Under the pieces are notes generated by a model. The model made no database searches. It was given only the letters and a program-made list of their open reading frames with translations, and was not told the origin of the DNA. From the NCBI GenBank assembly GCA_963770275.1, contig CAVYPD010000032.1, positions 118,651 through 182,650 of the forward strand: 64,000 bases of DNA, read 5' to 3'. Below, in pieces: positions 29,037-38,090 of this stretch; positions within the stretch are counted from its first letter, which is position 1, and the number at the start of each line of letters is the position of its first letter. Both the position numbers and the translations under genes were made by a program. This DNA is from Roseiarcus sp963770275 (GTDB lineage Bacteria; Pseudomonadota; Alphaproteobacteria; Rhizobiales; Beijerinckiaceae).

Positions 29037-30362
29037 CTAGACCTCCCGATCCAACGGCGGCGGCCACACGGCGGCCAGGTCATCCGAATTTCGGATGGCG
29101 AGAGCGGCCAGGAGCACCACAACATTGGCCGCCATCACGTAATAGGTTGAAGCCAGCGGATCCCCGGTGACGCCGACCAGCCATGTAACGACGTAGGTCG
29201 CGGTGCCGCCAAAGATCGCGACGCCGAGCGCGTAAGTCAGCGCGAGGCCGGTCGCGCGGATTCCAGGCGGAAAGATCAATGGCATCAGCGCGACCACAAC
29301 CGCGACGCCCGCCGCGTGCAGCAAGCTCAGGATCGTGATCGCCAGGACGAGCGTCGTGGCGCTCGGGTTGGCGACGAGAAACTTCATCACCGGAAACAAG
29401 ACGATCATCAGCCCGATCCGAGATGCGATCACGACCGGGCGTATGCCCCAGCGATCGGCCAGGGCTCCCCCGGTGAGCGCGCCGAGGCAGCCGGTAATCC
29501 CAAGGGTGATCGCGCCAAGCATCGCTGTCGACGGAGGCAAATGAAGCGTGCGGATCGCATAGGGCGTCATGGTGATCAGGAAATATTGGGTGATCGTACC
29601 CCCGCTGATGAGCGCGAGAGCGAGCAGCACGCCGCGCCAGTTGGAGCGAATGACAGCGGAGAGAATCGCGGTCGCGCCACGCGCGCGGTCGCGCGACGGC
29701 TCTTCCAGGGTCTCCACCAGTTGACGGCGAATGTAGATGCCGACGGGGGCGATCAAGACGCCAAACGCGAAGGGAACGCGCCAGCCCCAAGCGTTCAAGC
29801 TCGATTGGGATAGCGCCAACGCCAGCAGCAAGCCAATCGAGCCGCCCAACAGGCTGCTGAGGTTCTGGCTCGCGAGCTGCCAACTCGCAAAGAGCATGCG
29901 GCGATCTCTCGGCGCGGCCTCGAGCAGAAACATGGTCGCCGGCCCCACCTCGCCGCCGACCGCGAAGCCTTGAAACAGGCGCGCGATGATCAGGAGGATC
30001 GGGGCCAAGACCCCAATCGTCCGGTAACCGGGCGTGAACGCGATGATGCCGCTGCCGATCGCCATCAGTCCGATGGAGAGGGTCATCGCCGGCTTGCGCC
30101 CGGCGCGGTCGCCGTAAGCGCCAATGAGGGCGCCGCCAAGCGGCCTCGCGACGAAGCCGACGCCGAAGGTGGCGGCCGACGCCAGATCGCTCACCAGGAC
30201 ATTGTCAGACGGAAAGAACGCCTGGCCAATCATGCCCAGGAATGTGGCGTAGACGGTGAAATCGAAGAATTCGAAACCGTTGCCGAGGACCGCTGCGAAG
30301 ACACCGCGGGCTTTGAGCGCTGACCGGGCAAATGCCGGTGCGGCATCCGCCCCTGCGGTCAA
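29037..30362 (-). CDS. MFS transporter of the metabolite:H+ symporter (MHS) type (441 aa)
   Basis: A twelve-helix major facilitator. Signatures are GNGFEFFDFTVYATFLGMIGQAFFP in helix 1, GDRAGRKPAMTLSIGLMAIG in loop 2-3, and RLFQGFAVGGEVGPATMFLLEAAP in helix 5, all typical of MHS symporters for dicarboxylates, citrate, proline, shikimate or betaine. The start is TTG at 30362; a later ATG would cut into helix 1. No linked catabolic genes identify the substrate. It is a single-gene unit. Confidence 0.85.
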   Translation of the reverse strand: MTAGADAAPAFARSALKARGVFAAVLGNGFEFFDFTVYATFLGMIGQAFFPSDNVLVSDLASAATFGVGFVARPLGGALIGAYGDRAGRKPAMTLSIGLMAIGSGIIAFTPGYRTIGVLAPILLIIARLFQGFAVGGEVGPATMFLLEAAPRDRRMLFASWQLASQNLSSLLGGSIGLLLALALSQSSLNAWGWRVPFAFGVLIAPVGIYIRRQLVETLEEPSRDRARGATAILSAVIRSNWRGVLLALALISGGTITQYFLITMTPYAIRTLHLPPSTAMLGAITLGITGCLGALTGGALADRWGIRPVVIASRIGLMIVLFPVMKFLVANPSATTLVLAITILSLLHAAGVAVVVALMPLIFPPGIRATGLALTYALGVAIFGGTATYVVTWLVGVTGDPLASTYYVMAANVVVLLAALAIRNSDDLAAVWPPPLDREV

Positions 30363-30375
30363 GCGTCTCTCCTCA

Positions 30376-30404
30376 GGTCCTCGACGCGACAGCGTCTCAG
30401 GACC
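30376..30404. terminator. Hairpin between the small conserved gene and the MFS gene
   Basis: GGTCCT at 30376-30381 pairs with AGGACC at 30399-30404, and inside them GACGC-GACA-GCGTC forms a second stem. It may end the small upstream gene or be another copy of the CCTGAGG-type extragenic palindrome. There is no clear T-run. Confidence 0.4.
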
Positions 30405-30474
30405 CAGGGTCTCTTGTCAAACGGGATACGCGATGCTGGCCGATCACAAGTCGGAGAGCAGCGCGCATCAGGGG

Positions 30475-30720
30475 TTAGAAGCCGTAGAATTCCCGCCGCA
30501 GCGCGTCTTCGTAGAGGCGCTTCCGGTAGTCGGCTTCCTTGTGCAGCTTATGCTCGCGGAAATGGGCCGCCTCCCATTTGTCGAGCTCGGCAACATTGTG
30601 GTTGCCGGAGGCCAGCGCCTCCTCCTCGCGGACCGCCGTGACCCAACTTTCCACGGCCGCCTTATAGGCCGCCTGCAATTGGTCTAGTTCCTGCTGAAGA
30701 TCCGGTGAAATATCCGCCAT
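30475..30720 (-). CDS. Small conserved coiled-coil protein (81 aa), function unknown
   Basis: MADISPDLQQELDQLQAAYK opens a highly charged, helical protein with heptad-like spacing (LQQELDQLQAAYKAAVESWV, then KLHKEADYRKRLYEDALRREF) ending REFYGF. No signal peptide or membrane helix. The start at 30720 (MADIS) is preferred over the longer alternative because it matches the natural beginning of the helical domain. I do not recognise a function. Confidence 0.6.
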   Translation of the reverse strand: MADISPDLQQELDQLQAAYKAAVESWVTAVREEEALASGNHNVAELDKWEAAHFREHKLHKEADYRKRLYEDALRREFYGF

Positions 30721-30841
30721 GAGCTTCCCCCTGCTCACTCTGGCTTATCGCCGCTTTGTGAAGGAAACACGACAGCGAAGCGTTCTGCGATTCAATCCGA
30801 ATCGTCCTGGAGCGTCAAAGCCAAGCCCTCCCCGCCGGGAG

Positions 30842-31285
30842 TCACCACAGCATCGTCCAAGGCAGCGCGCTCGCCTCGGCGGAGTCGGCGGCGGGCTGGC
30901 AATCCAGAAGCATCTCGCGAAGCCCGTGCCCGTCGGGGCTGCCGCGCTCGAGCAATTCGTTCATCTTGCGGAGGCGCCGCACCAGCGTCTTCATGAACCC
31001 GACGGCGCGTTCCGGATTCTCCTCGATTGCCGAGACGAAGTCTTGATAGGAGGCGGCGAGGCATTCCGTGTCGCATGCCGCGGTGACGGTCGCGGATCGC
31101 GGTCCCGGATCGATCAGGCTCATTTCGCCGAACACTTCACCGGTCTCAAGCCTGCCAACAGTCTGGGCTTTGTCGCCGCGGCCGACAGCGACATTCACCA
31201 TCCCGCTGACGATGAAGAAAGCGGTATCGCCCTCGTCGCCCTCTTGGATGATCGTTTCTCCGGCCTTGAAAGCAACCTTTTGCAT
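30842..31285 (-). CDS. Stand-alone cyclic-nucleotide-binding domain protein (147 aa)
   Basis: A single cNMP-binding (CRP N-terminal type) beta-roll: FKAGETIIQEGDEGDTAFFIVSGMVNVAV, then the phosphate-binding cassette FGEMSLIDPGPRSATVTA with the conserved Glu and Arg, so cAMP/cGMP binding is plausible. There is no HTH or other output domain in the remaining 50 residues. The start ATG at 31285 has a GGAGG Shine-Dalgarno. It sits about 100 bp downstream of nadE on the same strand. Confidence 0.82.
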   Translation of the reverse strand: MQKVAFKAGETIIQEGDEGDTAFFIVSGMVNVAVGRGDKAQTVGRLETGEVFGEMSLIDPGPRSATVTAACDTECLAASYQDFVSAIEENPERAVGFMKTLVRRLRKMNELLERGSPDGHGLREMLLDCQPAADSAEASALPWTMLW

Positions 31286-31390
31286 GGAACCTCCACAGGC
31301 GCTTCGCGCCCCGGCGACGTCGCTTATATCAGGTCTTTGGCACGGTTGCGGCGCTGGGGATTGGGTTCCCACCGCCCGCCGGTGGCCCGC

Positions 31391-33136
31391 CTACTCCTCA
31401 AATCGTTCGCTCGTACCTGTGGACTGCAGCGGCGCGATCGAAGCGTCCGGCATTTGCGCCGCGGCGCCCTGATCGCGGAAGCGGTTGACGATCGGATAGC
31501 GCCGGTCGCGGCCGAAATTCTTCGGCCCCACCTTGACCCCCGGCGCCGACTGGCGGCGCTTGTATTCGGCGAGATAAAGCAGACGCTCGACTCTGCGCAC
31601 GGTTTCCAGCTCGTAGCCGTCCGCCACAATGTCGGCGACGCGCATCTCTTTTTCGACGAGGCCCCGCAGAATGCCGTCGAGCACCGGATAGGGCGGCAGC
31701 GAATCCTCGTCCTTCTGGTTCTCGCGCAGTTCCGCGCTCGGTGGCTTCACGATAATGTTATTCGGGATGACCTCGCCGTCCGGCCCCAGCGCTCCCTCGG
31801 GCTTCCAGCGGTTGCGCAACGCGGACAGGCGAAAGACCTCCATCTTGTAAAGATCCTTGATCGGATTGAAGCCGCCGTTCATGTCGCCATAGAGGGTGGC
31901 GTAGCCCACCGACATTTCCGACTTGTTGCCGGTCGTCACCACCATCGCGCCGGTTTTGTTGGAGATCGCCATCAGGATCAGGCCGCGCGCGCGGCTCTGG
32001 ATGTTCTCCTCGGTGATGTCGCGCGCTTTGCCAGCGAACATAGTCTTGAGTGCGCGCTCCACACCCTCGACGGGCTCGGCGATCGGCACAATGTCGTAGC
32101 GGAGGCCGAGCGCTTTCGCGCATGCGGCCGCATCCGACAGCGATTCGGTCGAGGTGAAGCGATAAGGCAGCATCACCGCATGCACCCGCTCCGCCCCCAG
32201 CGCGTCGACGGCCATCGCCGCGCACAAAGCCGAATCGACGCCGCCGGACAGGCCGAGCACGACACCCGGAAAGCGGTTGTTCTCGACATAGTCGCGCAGG
32301 CCCATCACGCAGGCCGCATAGTCCGCTTCGTCCCCCTCCTCGACCACTTCGCGCGGACCCTCGACGCAGCGCCAGCCCGAGTCGCCCCGCTCCCACACCG
32401 TACGCGCCACCATCGCGCGGAACGCCGGCAATTGCGCGCCGAGGCTGCGGTCGGCGTTGAGCGCGAACGAGCCGCCGTCGAACGCGAGCTCGTCCTGTCC
32501 GCCGACCATGTTGAGATAGATGAGTGGCAGCCCGCTCTCGACGACGCGCGCGACCGCGATGGCCTGACGAATGGCGAGCTTGTCGCGCTCGTAAGGCGAG
32601 GCGTTGGGCACAAGCAGAATTTCGCCCCCCGTTTCGAGGATGCATTCGACCGGGTCGGGACCCCAGATGTCCTCGCAGATCGGCACGCCCACACGCGCGC
32701 CGCGAAACACGATTGGCCCCGGCGACGGGCCGGCCGCGAAGACGCGCTTCTCGTCGAACACGCCGTAGTTGGGCAGATCGACCTTGAACCGCACCGCCTC
32801 GATCCGCCCCCCATCGAGGAGCGCCATGGCGTTGTAGAGCTTGCCGTCCTCGACCCAGGGCAGACCGACCAAGATCGCAGGCCCGCCGTCGGCAGTGTCG
32901 CGCGCCAGCTCCTCACACGCCGCTCGGCAGGCCTCCTGAAACGCGGGCTTCAGCACCAGATCCTCGGGCGGATAGCCGGAGAGATAGAGCTCCGGCGCCA
33001 TCACGATATCGGCGCCAAAGGCGGCGGCCTCCTTGCGCGCTTTGCGCAGGCGGTCGCGATTGCCCGCGATGTCGCCAACGATCGCAGGGATCTGGGCGAG
33101 CGCAATGACGAGGCGATTGCTGACAGGGTCGGGCAT
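31391..33136 (-). CDS. nadE: Glutamine-dependent NAD+ synthetase (581 aa)
   Basis: The last step of NAD synthesis, amidating deamido-NAD with glutamine. The N-terminal nitrilase domain (1 to about 270) carries the Glu-Lys-Cys triad in APELYLSGYP, KVDLPNYGVFDEKR and VPICEDIW, for glutamine hydrolysis. The C-terminal synthase domain has the ATP pyrophosphatase loop LGLSGGVDSAL (about residue 305), TTGNKSEMSVGY and GDMNGGFNPIKDLYK. The start MPDPVSNRL at 33136 is the natural beginning of the nitrilase fold; upstream in-frame codons are extension only. Confidence 0.95.
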   Translation of the reverse strand: MPDPVSNRLVIALAQIPAIVGDIAGNRDRLRKARKEAAAFGADIVMAPELYLSGYPPEDLVLKPAFQEACRAACEELARDTADGGPAILVGLPWVEDGKLYNAMALLDGGRIEAVRFKVDLPNYGVFDEKRVFAAGPSPGPIVFRGARVGVPICEDIWGPDPVECILETGGEILLVPNASPYERDKLAIRQAIAVARVVESGLPLIYLNMVGGQDELAFDGGSFALNADRSLGAQLPAFRAMVARTVWERGDSGWRCVEGPREVVEEGDEADYAACVMGLRDYVENNRFPGVVLGLSGGVDSALCAAMAVDALGAERVHAVMLPYRFTSTESLSDAAACAKALGLRYDIVPIAEPVEGVERALKTMFAGKARDITEENIQSRARGLILMAISNKTGAMVVTTGNKSEMSVGYATLYGDMNGGFNPIKDLYKMEVFRLSALRNRWKPEGALGPDGEVIPNNIIVKPPSAELRENQKDEDSLPPYPVLDGILRGLVEKEMRVADIVADGYELETVRRVERLLYLAEYKRRQSAPGVKVGPKNFGRDRRYPIVNRFRDQGAAAQMPDASIAPLQSTGTSERFEE

Positions 33137-33247
33137 GACCGAGACTTTTGCCCGAGGGCTGCGGGAGGTGCAATGCGGGACCGTTTTCATGGGCCAGCAT
33201 CGCAAAAACGAGTCATTGACGAGGGAGGCGTCGAGTATTACTTTATC

Positions 33248-33253
33248 TATAAT
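33248..33253 (+). promoter_or_regulatory. Perfect TATAAT upstream of the toxin-antitoxin pair
   Basis: TATAAT lies 20 bp before the TTG start of the antitoxin gene. A TTGACG occurs at 33216-33221 but is 26 bp away, too far for a standard sigma-70 spacing, so the -35 is uncertain or extended-10-like. Confidence 0.4.
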
Positions 33254-33272
33254 CGGTATTACGGAGAGCGAA

Positions 33273-33521
33273 TTGGCGACCAATGTCACGGTTAAAGGGC
33301 AAGTGACACTGCCCAAAGCCGTACGCGAGGCGGCGAATATTCGACCGGGCGACCGCGTGAACGTCCGCGTTCGCCCGGAAGGCGGGGTGATCATCGAAGC
33401 CGAGGCCGCCGTGAAGACCGCTGAAGCCTACATGAGCCGACTTGAAGACATGAGCCGCCGTCAACCGATCCGCGGATTTTCAACGGAAGAGATAATGGGG
33501 ATGACTCGGGGCGAGGATTGA
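33273..33521 (+). CDS. AbrB/MazE-family antitoxin (82 aa), TTG start
   Basis: A SpoVT/AbrB swapped-hairpin DNA-binding domain: VTVKGQVTLPKAVREAANIRPGDRVNVRVRPEGGVIIEA, with a short C-terminal tail that should wrap the toxin. The TTG at 33273 is chosen because GGAGAG precedes it and a longer N-terminus would add unrelated residues. It overlaps the downstream PIN-domain gene by 4 bp (TTGA), the usual arrangement of a type II toxin-antitoxin pair. It likely represses its own promoter. Confidence 0.85.
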   Translation: MATNVTVKGQVTLPKAVREAANIRPGDRVNVRVRPEGGVIIEAEAAVKTAEAYMSRLEDMSRRQPIRGFSTEEIMGMTRGED

Positions 33522-33922
33522 TCTTCGTCGACACGAACATCCTGATTGATATCGCGAGCGGCAATCCCGCGTGGTCGGACTGGTCGCGTCATGCCATCGC
33601 ATCCGCCCACGTGCGCGGCCCGTTGCTGATCAATGCCATTGTTTACGCCGAGTTCGCGATCGGGTTCGAGGCGCAGTCGGATTGTGACGCGGAGATTGAG
33701 AAATTCGACCTGACGCTGGCGGACTTGCCCAAATCCGCGGCCTTTCGCGCGGCGCAAGCTTTCCGATTGTATCGGCGCGGCGGCGGAGTCCGCACGAGTG
33801 CGCTGCCCGACTTCTTTATCGGCGCTCACGCGAGCGTCGCGGCGGCGCCATTGCTCACGCGCGACGTGCGGCGCTATCGCGCCTATTTTCCGGAGCTGAC
33901 GCTCATCGCGCCAGAGGGGTGA
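33518..33922 (+). CDS. vapC: VapC-type PIN-domain toxin (134 aa)
   Basis: A PIN ribonuclease. The acidic active-site residues are visible: Asp in IFVDTNILIDI, Glu in INAIVYAEFAIG, Asp in TSALPDFFIGAHA and the final Asp in LLTRDVRRYRAYFPE. The start TTG overlaps the antitoxin stop. Family members cleave tRNA or rRNA and are neutralised by the cognate antitoxin. Its last 40 bp overlap the end of the convergent acyltransferase gene. Confidence 0.87.
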   Translation: MIFVDTNILIDIASGNPAWSDWSRHAIASAHVRGPLLINAIVYAEFAIGFEAQSDCDAEIEKFDLTLADLPKSAAFRAAQAFRLYRRGGGVRTSALPDFFIGAHASVAAAPLLTRDVRRYRAYFPELTLIAPEG

Positions 33923-35082
33923 GAAGCGGGCGCATCAGACGGCGCGCTGGCTGAGAGCTTGCTCGGCTTGGGATCTGCGCGCCAGCGCGCGAAGGGCGCC
34001 GCGGCCGCGCTCAGCGCCCGAGTCGTGGCCTCGGCGCAGACGTCCTTCAGCCCCATCGCCCGCTTCTCGACCAGGTTCCACGAGCAGAAGGCAAGGGCGA
34101 ACGAGATCACTCCGGCGCTTCCGGCCATCGCCAGGATCGTGATCTTGGGAAAGAGAAGCGCAAGCGTCTGCTGGACAGGGAAAGCGTAGATATAGACGCC
34201 GTAGGAATAGTCGCCCCAGGCATTGAAGCGCCTGATCGGACCGCCGGGAATGTAGGCCAGATGCAACATGAACGGCGCGACGCACAGGAGATAGAGCGGA
34301 AAGGCGACGACCGGTCCAATCAGCAGCGACGCGGCTACGACGATGAGCGGCAGCGCGATGAAAGTGATCCAATTCATGAACAGCTTCTCGCGCCAGAAAT
34401 AGAGCGAGGAGCCCATGAAAAACATGAAGATCTCGACGTTCCCGTTGCCGAGCACGCCTTGCGCGCGGGCGCGTAAGATGACGACGAACATCACGGCGGC
34501 GGCGATCGGCGCGACGTAACTCAGCGTGCGCACTCGGATTTGCGGCCACCAGGCAAAAGCAATCCAGCCGACCGCGAGATAAATGTACATCCGCGCTTCG
34601 ATCGGCAGCGTCCACAGCGAGCCGTTGAACTCGCCCTTGAGCGGCAGCGACTCGAACACGCCCGGCAGCGACCAACGCACGCCGCCAACGACTGTCGCGG
34701 TCTTGCGCACGTATTCCCACGTCGTCGGCAACTCCAGATAGTCCTTGACCGGCAGAGTCGTGAGAGCGGGGGCGAGGACGAACACGGTGAGCGGCACCAT
34801 GAGCCACATCGCCGGAAAGAGCCTCAGCGCCCGGGCCCACAGGAAATGGGTCAGGTCGCCCCGATTGAACAGGCTCGCCGTCACAAGGAAACCGCTGGTC
34901 ACGAACAGCATGTCGAGCGCCATCTCGGCGATCTCGCGCCCGACATAGTCGTAAGCAAAGTCGCGCCCGTCGATGCCGAGGACAGACCAGCTATGGGCAA
35001 GCACAACGGCGAAGGCCGCGAGCAGGCGCAGCAACGTGAAATTGTTGTCGCGGCTCCGCGCGTATTCAGAAAGTCGCATCAA
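33883..35082 (-). CDS. Acyltransferase family 3 membrane protein (399 aa)
   Basis: An integral-membrane O-acyltransferase. It starts MMRLSEYARSRDNNFTLLRLLAAFAVVLAHS with the family's catalytic His, then RALRLFPAMWLMVP (R-x10-R-type motif) and GSLWTLPIEARMYIYLAVGW. About ten hydrophobic helices are followed by a hydrophilic, Ala/Pro/Ser-rich tail. Such proteins acetylate or acylate surface polysaccharides, Nod factor or periplasmic glycans. It overlaps vapC tail to tail by 40 bp. The acceptor is unknown. Confidence 0.88.
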   Translation of the reverse strand: MMRLSEYARSRDNNFTLLRLLAAFAVVLAHSWSVLGIDGRDFAYDYVGREIAEMALDMLFVTSGFLVTASLFNRGDLTHFLWARALRLFPAMWLMVPLTVFVLAPALTTLPVKDYLELPTTWEYVRKTATVVGGVRWSLPGVFESLPLKGEFNGSLWTLPIEARMYIYLAVGWIAFAWWPQIRVRTLSYVAPIAAAVMFVVILRARAQGVLGNGNVEIFMFFMGSSLYFWREKLFMNWITFIALPLIVVAASLLIGPVVAFPLYLLCVAPFMLHLAYIPGGPIRRFNAWGDYSYGVYIYAFPVQQTLALLFPKITILAMAGSAGVISFALAFCSWNLVEKRAMGLKDVCAEATTRALSAAAAPFARWRADPKPSKLSASAPSDAPASHPSGAMSVSSGK

Positions 35083-35119
35083 GCTCCCACGCTATGGTCC
35101 GGACTGCGAGCCGTCAGAG

Positions 35120-36510
35120 TCACTCGGCCGCCCGAGCTGGCCGCTCGGGCGCAGCCAGCCGCTGCACCTTCAGAAGATCGGCGACCATGAAGGCCATTTC
35201 GACCGATTGCTCGGCATTGAGGCGCGGATCGCAAAAGGTGTGATACCGATCATGCAGATCCGCTTCCGAAATGACGCGCGCCCCGCCGGTGCATTCGGTC
35301 ACGTTCTTTCCGGTCATCTCGAGATGAACTCCGCCGGCGTAGACGCCCTCGGCGCTGCGGGCGGCGAAGAAGTTGCGCACTTCCTGGGCGATGCGTTCGG
35401 TCGGCCTCGTCTTGTAGCCGTTCGAAGTCTTGATCGTATTGCCGTGCATCGGGTCCGAGACCCACAAGAGCTTGCGGCCTTCGCGCTTGACCGCGCGCAA
35501 GAGCGGCGGCAGCGCCGCGTCGATCTTGTCCGCGCCGAACCGGCAGATCAGCGTCAGCCGGCCCGGCTCCTCGTCCGGATCGAGGACTTCGATCAGACGC
35601 AGAAGCTCGTCCGGGCTGAGCGACGGGCCGCATTTGAGTCCGATCGGGTTCTTCACGCCGCGGCCGAATTCGACATGAGCGCCACCGAGCTGGCGCGTCC
35701 GGTCGCCGATCCAGATCATGTGGCCTGAGGTCGCGTAATAGTCGCCGGAGGTCGAATCGAGCCGCGTCATCGCCTGCTCGTAGCCGAGCAGCAGCGCCTC
35801 ATGCGAGGTGTAGAAGTCGGTGGACGCGCAATTCCGGATGCGCCTCCGGGTCGAGGCCGACGGCGCGCATGAAGCCGAGCGTCTCGGTGATCCGGTCGGC
35901 CAGTTCCTCGTAGCGCTCGGACAGGGGGCTGTCCTTGACGAAGCCCGAGCATCCAGCGATGGACGTTCTCGAGGTTGGCGTAGCCGCCGGTGGCGAAGGC
36001 GCGCAAAAGGTTGAGCGTCGCCGCAGACTGGCGATAGGCGTCCAATTGCCGGCGCGGGTCGGGCTCGCGCGCCGCGGCCGTGAACTCGATGTCGTTGACG
36101 ATGTCGCCGCGATAAGCCGGCAGGGTGACGCCGTCGATCGTCTCCAAGTCGGAGGAGCGCGGCTTCGCGAACTGGCCAGCGACGCGTCCGACCTTCACAA
36201 TCGGCGAAGCGGCGGCGAACGTCATGACCACCGCCATCTGCAGGAACACCCGGAAGAAATCGCGGATGTTGTCGGCCGAATGCTCGCCGAAACTCTCGGC
36301 GCAATCGCCGCCTTGCAACAGGAACGAGTCGCCAGCAGCCGCCTTCCCGAGAGCTTTCTTAAGCTTGCGCGCTTCACCTGCAAAAACCAGCGGCGGATAG
36401 CCGGCAAGCTGGCGCTCGGCCTCGGCCAGCGCCGCACGATCGGCGTAGACCGGCGCTTGAGAGACCGGTTTCGTCCGCCAGCTATCCGGGGTCCAACGTT
36501 GGTTCAGCAT
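35120..36510 (-). CDS. aroG: 3-deoxy-7-phosphoheptulonate synthase, class II, interrupted by two frameshifts
   Basis: First enzyme of aromatic biosynthesis, condensing phosphoenolpyruvate with erythrose-4-phosphate. Class II signatures are RWTPDSWRTKP at the N-terminus, LLQGGDCAESF, KVGRVAGQFAKPRS, STDFYTSHEALLLGYEQA, HMIWIGDRTRQLGGAHVEF, NPIGLKCGPS, WVSDPMHGNT and GGVHLEMTGKNVTECTGG. The frame breaks near 35940 (CTCGGGCTT for CTCGGCTT) and again near 35830 (extra G in TTGCGCGTCC). Deleting one base at each yields 462 aa, exactly the family size. An aromatic-pathway enzyme with two independent insertions argues for sequence error rather than decay. Confidence 0.9.
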
Positions 36511-36709
36511 CTTCCTTGGCCATAGGCAGAGCGGCAGGGCGCCGCTTCTTGAACGCGTAGCGCCCTATATACAGTGCGGCGCTTAAGGCCAATATGCCGA
36601 TTTTCGAGGCGGCCCTGCATTTTATCGAACCGGTGGATGTGGGCGGGCGTCATTTAAAGCCTCTGCCTCCGGACCCTCATTGAAGCGACAAGGCGATCAA
36701 GGCAGTCGC

Positions 36710-37420
36710 CTATCGCGCGCCCGTGTCCGTCCTTTGCCCCAAGGCCCGCCAACGCGCCTCGACTTCAGTGCGAAGCTGATCGCGATCAACGGAGAGCACG
36801 CGGTGGGGCAGCGTGACGAACCGTTTGCCGTCCTTCGTGGGGAAAATGTTGCTCAGGCCCGAGGCCGTGGCGTTCTTGGGGAGCATGAAGGTCGCCATAC
36901 CGACGCCTGCTAACCGCCTTAACCCCCTGGTTCCGGCGACAGCCCTCCACAGAGGCAGGATCGTTTGATCATGGAACGCCTCGGAAACCTGCAGGGCGGT
37001 CACATCCCGGTACTGATCTTTCGCGAGGAAATATCCAGGCGACGTGCCCCCTTGCAAATCGTACCATCGCTTCTGCAGCACCTCGAAGGTAAGGTCGAGC
37101 GAGGAAATGGCTTCCACTTCCCGCCAGGGGATGTCGAGAAATGCACGCCCGTCGAGATTGAGGCGCAATCCGGCCGGCGATAGCCGCAAGAAGGGTTCGC
37201 CGGGCAGAAGCCCGTGGATCTGCCAGACGATTGCGCCGGCGGCCAAAGCAGCCAACGGACCGCCCAACAGCCAGTCTTTCTTTCCGAAGGCGACAACCAG
37301 CCCGGTAACGAGAACAAGCGCCGAGAAGGCGATGAATTTCAACGCAGTCTTGCCGCTGCCATAGGCAATGGTCTTGTTGATGTCTAGCGTCTGCTCCGAA
37401 CTCAAGGTTCGCCTTCCCAT
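36710..37420 (-). CDS. Membrane protein with two N-terminal helices and a PH-like C-terminal domain (236 aa)
   Basis: Two hydrophobic helices (LKFIAFSALVLVTGLVVAFG and WLLGGPLAALAAGAIVWQIHG) precede a soluble domain beginning FLRLSPAGLRLNLDGRAFLDIPWREVEAISSLDL, a pattern of PH-like domains tethered to the membrane (YcxB-like STM3941-type). The remainder (GYFLAKDQYRDVTALQVSEAFHDQTILPL) is soluble. The start is MGRRTLSSEQTL at 37420. No functional assignment; it stands alone between aroG and a GNAT gene. Confidence 0.6.
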   Translation of the reverse strand: MGRRTLSSEQTLDINKTIAYGSGKTALKFIAFSALVLVTGLVVAFGKKDWLLGGPLAALAAGAIVWQIHGLLPGEPFLRLSPAGLRLNLDGRAFLDIPWREVEAISSLDLTFEVLQKRWYDLQGGTSPGYFLAKDQYRDVTALQVSEAFHDQTILPLWRAVAGTRGLRRLAGVGMATFMLPKNATASGLSNIFPTKDGKRFVTLPHRVLSVDRDQLRTEVEARWRALGQRTDTGAR

Positions 37421-37550
37421 GGCGCCGCTTTGCGGTGGCGACACAATCGCCAAAGCAGTCCCGGACGATACATCACACTGCGGGCTCAACAAGATAAGCG
37501 GAACATAGCCCTGAATCTGCGGCCAAGTTCGCTTCGGGCGGCAGCAGTCT

Positions 37551-38045
37551 TTAGTCCTCGTAAGAGATCACCGGTCTTTCCATGAAGACGCTGAGGGGGT
37601 CGGGGCGATAGCCGGCGAACGGTCCCCGGCGTTTGAAGCCAGTCTTTTCATATAGGGCCAATGCAACGTGACTCGTCGCTCCCGTTTCCAGGCGAAGCGT
37701 TGCGACGCCCGCGCTGGCCGCTTCGGCGATTAAAACATTGAGGACCCGGCGCGATATTCCTCGACCTCGCGCGGCCTCTTCAACCCACATTCGTTTAATC
37801 TCTGCCCAGTCGTCGTGCAGAACCAGAGCGCCCGTCGCAAGCGCCGTCCCTTGCGTGTCACGAGCCACAAAGAACCGCGCCTCTGGCCTTCGAAGGGCGT
37901 CCAGCGGAAGATGGTGACTGCTTTCTGGAGGATAGAGGCTGGCCGAGAAGGCTTCGCCGTGGCGCAAAAGCGCAGCGACATCGGATTGAGCTGGGTCTTC
38001 AGGTCTGATGATCACAGCGGAAGGAGCCTGGCGGGCATACAACAT
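37551..38045 (-). CDS. GNAT-family N-acetyltransferase (164 aa)
   Basis: The acetyl-CoA-binding motif A is RMWVEEAARGRGISRRVLNVLIAEA, followed by LRLETGATSHVALALYEKTGFKRRGPFAGY, the usual motif-B ending. The substrate is unknown; the layout resembles small acetyltransferases acting on amino acids or amines. It is monocistronic or precedes nothing in its direction within 130 bp. Confidence 0.87.
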   Translation of the reverse strand: MLYARQAPSAVIIRPEDPAQSDVAALLRHGEAFSASLYPPESSHHLPLDALRRPEARFFVARDTQGTALATGALVLHDDWAEIKRMWVEEAARGRGISRRVLNVLIAEAASAGVATLRLETGATSHVALALYEKTGFKRRGPFAGYRPDPLSVFMERPVISYED

Positions 38046-38090
38046 TGACGAGTTATGTCCTGATGCTCGCCTGGCTGCGCGACAACGAAC

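Noticed and set aside
30719..33295. Very long open frame (858 codons) on the plus strand opposite nadE
   Set aside because: It is the antisense shadow of nadE and the cNMP-binding gene, with Arg/His/Ala-rich composition typical of high-GC reverse frames and no recognisable domain.
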